Below are positions 63,201-64,000 of a DNA stretch of 64,000 nucleotides, piece after piece (position 1 is the first letter of the stretch; every line of letters starts with the position of its first letter). The position numbers and the translations under genes are program-made. Under the pieces are notes generated by a model. It did no database searches. It was not told the DNA's origin and worked only from the letters and a program-made list of their open reading frames with translations. Origin of the DNA: Dyadobacter sp. CY312. Lineage in GTDB: Bacteria > Bacteroidota > Bacteroidia > Cytophagales > Spirosomataceae. Where the stretch lies: the NCBI RefSeq assembly GCF_021390535.1, contig NZ_JAJUXG010000001.1:186001-250000 (forward strand), written 5' to 3'.

Positions 63201-63290
63201 TCCATGATGCCGGCAGGTCTTCAGGACGCAATGACTACCGACGAACTAGTGAATATGGTCGAGTACCTGGGGAGTTTAAAGAAAATATAA
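60210..63290 (+). CDS. Secreted PVC-type dehydrogenase/heme-binding protein with HEAT repeats and cytochrome c domain
   Basis: The product has 1026 residues from the ATG at 60210. Another in-frame ATG at 60183 would lengthen the signal's basic region. Residues 1-25 are a signal peptide. Residues about 40-440 form a six-bladed propeller of the membrane-bound dehydrogenase type (ASEPTLVNPTNIDIDYRGRVWVCEAYNYRP), with calcium-like loops DTDGDGKSD, DVDGDGKAD and DNDDDGNKS. A HEAT-repeat region (about 460-880) follows. The C-terminal heme domain has the CxxCH motif CSVCH at 903-907 and ends in MPAGLQDAMTTDELVNMVEYL. Such proteins are thought to oxidise sugars or related compounds and pass electrons to heme. 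The substrate is not known. Confidence 0.93.
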   Translation: MKARKTFGLSLAGCVLMVVMAAFYQRTNPSTFSGSTIDSLYKDLTDEQKRSPKYATAGLSVSEGLEATLFASEPTLVNPTNIDIDYRGRVWVCEAYNYRPAITGNPTNSEGDRILILEDTDGDGKSDKTTVFYQGKEINAPLGIWVMGNDVIVSQSPYVWKFSDVDGDGKADKKEVIFEGVGGEQHDHGMHAFTFGPDGKLYFNFGNEGGHLLDGKGKPVIGKDGQPIDFKKLKQGMVFRCDPDFKNIEVVGNNFRNNFEVAVDSYGTMWQSDNDDDGNKSVRINYVMQNGNYGYTDELTGASWRANRTNVEDSIPLRHWHLNDPGVVPNLLQTGSGSPTGMVVYEGRLLPRKFWDQMIHCEPGHNVVRSYPVKNSGAGYTASIVNLVDGKRDQWFRPSDVCVAPDGSLIISDWYDPGVGGHQAKDQSKGRLYRIAPPKTSYKIPETNFSTAAGAVSALQSPNVSVRYLAWTALMKMGAAAKPDLEKLLVNKENPRMSARALWALANIDVSNKTYIENALKDKNPDMRIAAIRIVAEKQSQDLVKYLGQVVNDADAQVRRECALALYGSKLNGAADLWATLAKQYDGKDRWYLEALGIGAEGQWDSFFTAWLKIAGPSPVDSQAGKDIVWRSRSKESVTLLASLASDNAVDLKKRLRYFRAFDFNPAAKEKSAALVKIMNGNAVNQSEINELALRHLDPDFVKKSPQAMASLKKLLDASYGTATYLELVARYELVGENKRLLDLALSGSQVNLVRMAGQQLLIQGGSDLIWKTIKGQDKTKAQAVLSSIRSAGSKESLEILEKVSLDPSYSLPVRTEAVKSLGGTMKGEDQVLLLLKSDKLSGDLKIAAVQGVSGAWRQSVKVEAARYLEGTLTNTRKHPELKELTAMKGNASKGKEVFQVYCSVCHQVNNTGMDFGPKLSEIGSKLPKEALYSAIFEPNAGIGFGYEGFEVTLKDGSVVAGIVSSKTETDLILKFPGGSTQEYKMSQVKSMKQMKDSMMPAGLQDAMTTDELVNMVEYLGSLKKI

Positions 63291-63424
63291 CGCAACGGCT
63301 TTACAGCCGAAAACTATAATCCAATCCATCTTTTACGGTCTGTTCTACTTTGCTTCATGATCTGATCGTGAAGAACCTATGCGTAAATTTTTAAATGTCC
63401 ATTTTATTTAAGCCTTGCCAATTC

Positions 63425-64000
63425 ATGACAACATTTATTAGAAATTTAACTTTTTGTATCAGCAGGAGAATACTCTACGTTCCCTTATTCCTACTTTTTG
63501 CTACCCAGCTTTTAGCACAAAATTCCTCGATTAAAGGAAAAGTTGCCGATGAACAAGGACAGCCGCTCCCTGGTGTGAGCATACTGGTGAAAGGTACTAC
63601 TACCGGTACTGTGACTGATGTTGAAGGAACATTTACACTTGAAGCAAAGGGAGGCGAAACACTCGTATTCTCCTACATCGGTTATCACACCCAGGAAGTG
63701 CCCGTTAGCAACCGTTCGGTGGTTGATGTTACCCTGGCCACTGATGTGAAATCGCTATCAGAAGTAGTTGTTGTGGGGTATGGAACTGAAAAAAGAGCAA
63801 CCATTACCGGTGCAGTAGTTGCAGTGCAAGGTAAGGATATTCAGCAGTCGCCTGCGATGAATGTTGGAAGCAGCTTGTCTGGTCGTTTGCCAGGGTTAGT
63901 TGCTGTAACACCGTCTGGTGAGCCGGGAAGTGACAATTCTACATTGCGAATCCGCGGTGTAAATAGTCTTGGCAACAACGATCCTTTGGTCGTAGTTGAT
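63425..64000 (+). CDS. SusC/RagA-type TonB-linked outer-membrane receptor, N-terminal part
   Basis: The frame is open to the window end, so only 192 residues are visible. The start is the ATG at 63425. An in-frame ATG at 63395 is possible but weakens the signal peptide. Residues 1-32 are a signal ending in LLAQ. Then comes the carboxypeptidase-like beta-sandwich (SIKGKVADEQGQPLPGVSILVKGT, GTFTLEAKGGETLVFSYIGYH). The TonB box region reads EVVVVGYGTEKRATITGAV, and the plug domain starts (LSGRLPGLVAV, IRGVNSLGNNDPLVVVD). The partner SusD gene would be expected just beyond the window. It is 134 bp after the dehydrogenase-type gene. Confidence 0.95.
   Translation, partial: MTTFIRNLTFCISRRILYVPLFLLFATQLLAQNSSIKGKVADEQGQPLPGVSILVKGTTTGTVTDVEGTFTLEAKGGETLVFSYIGYHTQEVPVSNRSVVDVTLATDVKSLSEVVVVGYGTEKRATITGAVVAVQGKDIQQSPAMNVGSSLSGRLPGLVAVTPSGEPGSDNSTLRIRGVNSLGNNDPLVVVD

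Noticed and set aside
63296..63309. Small hairpin cggct / agccg after the dehydrogenase-type gene
   Set aside because: Only five base pairs and no T run, so it is too weak to call a terminator.
1..64000. tRNA, rRNA, CRISPR, insertion sequence or prophage
   Set aside because: Read by eye, no cloverleaf-like tRNA, spaced direct repeats, transposase or integrase motifs, or phage structural genes were found. A search with dedicated covariance models could still find a small RNA.

Overview
The window is chromosomal DNA of a Bacteroidota bacterium, most likely a Cytophagales/Spirosomaceae member such as Dyadobacter (the genus is an inference from overall protein character). Signs seen in the sequence are a GldC gliding protein, a SusC/RagA-type receptor, a hybrid two-component regulator, a type III glutamine synthetase, an IspG of about 660 residues with the long insert, promoter-like TAnnTTTG boxes, and almost no Shine-Dalgarno sequences. 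I found no tRNA, rRNA, CRISPR array, insertion sequence or prophage. Most of the window is ordinary core genome, dense and mixed in strand, with clear hairpin terminators between convergent genes.

Layout. 0-10 kb: a cut DUF2461 gene, dnaE, trxA, a TlpA-type lipoprotein, a frameshifted MacB/FtsX permease, and a divergent SDR-like/PAS-LuxR pair. 10-19 kb: aldose epimerase and class III aminotransferase, then the most unusual block, a minus-strand run encoding an esterase, an ATP-grasp ligase with a histone-like Lys/Ala tail, a YbdK-type carboxylate-amine ligase, a class I glutamine amidotransferase and a second ATP-grasp-like protein, with another esterase divergent. This looks like an amidoligase pathway making an unknown peptide-like compound or modification. 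19-20.5 kb: LuxC-type acyl-CoA reductase divergent from a dicluster ferredoxin. 20.8-30.8 kb: an ammonium block with an outer-membrane porin, Amt, GSIII, an acidic protein and a eukaryote-type GSII, interrupted by mtaB and an LtaS-like sulfatase. 31-39 kb: rsmE, DUF4159, a desaturase, then a tightly overlapping operon (2-oxoacid dehydrogenase E2, a nucleotidase-like protein lacking its nucleophile Asp, response regulator, histidine kinase), and cinA. 39-54.5 kb: housekeeping genes (DUF4197, gldC, ispG with a small DUF6728-like gene and an MmcQ/YjbR protein, a FucP-like transporter, queD-folE, a TIM-barrel isomerase, a CDF transporter, Nudix-LysE, GH3-surE, GNAT, trhO, a deoxynucleoside kinase).

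54.5-64 kb: a decayed lipoprotein gene, a 1402-residue hybrid two-component system regulator, a large secreted dehydrogenase-type beta-propeller/HEAT/cytochrome c protein, and the start of a SusC receptor cut by the window end. These last three, all on the plus strand, look like the sensing, oxidation and uptake parts of one glycan- or sugar-related locus.

Function follows from family motifs visible in the translations. Operons are inferred from spacing and overlaps. No database search was run.
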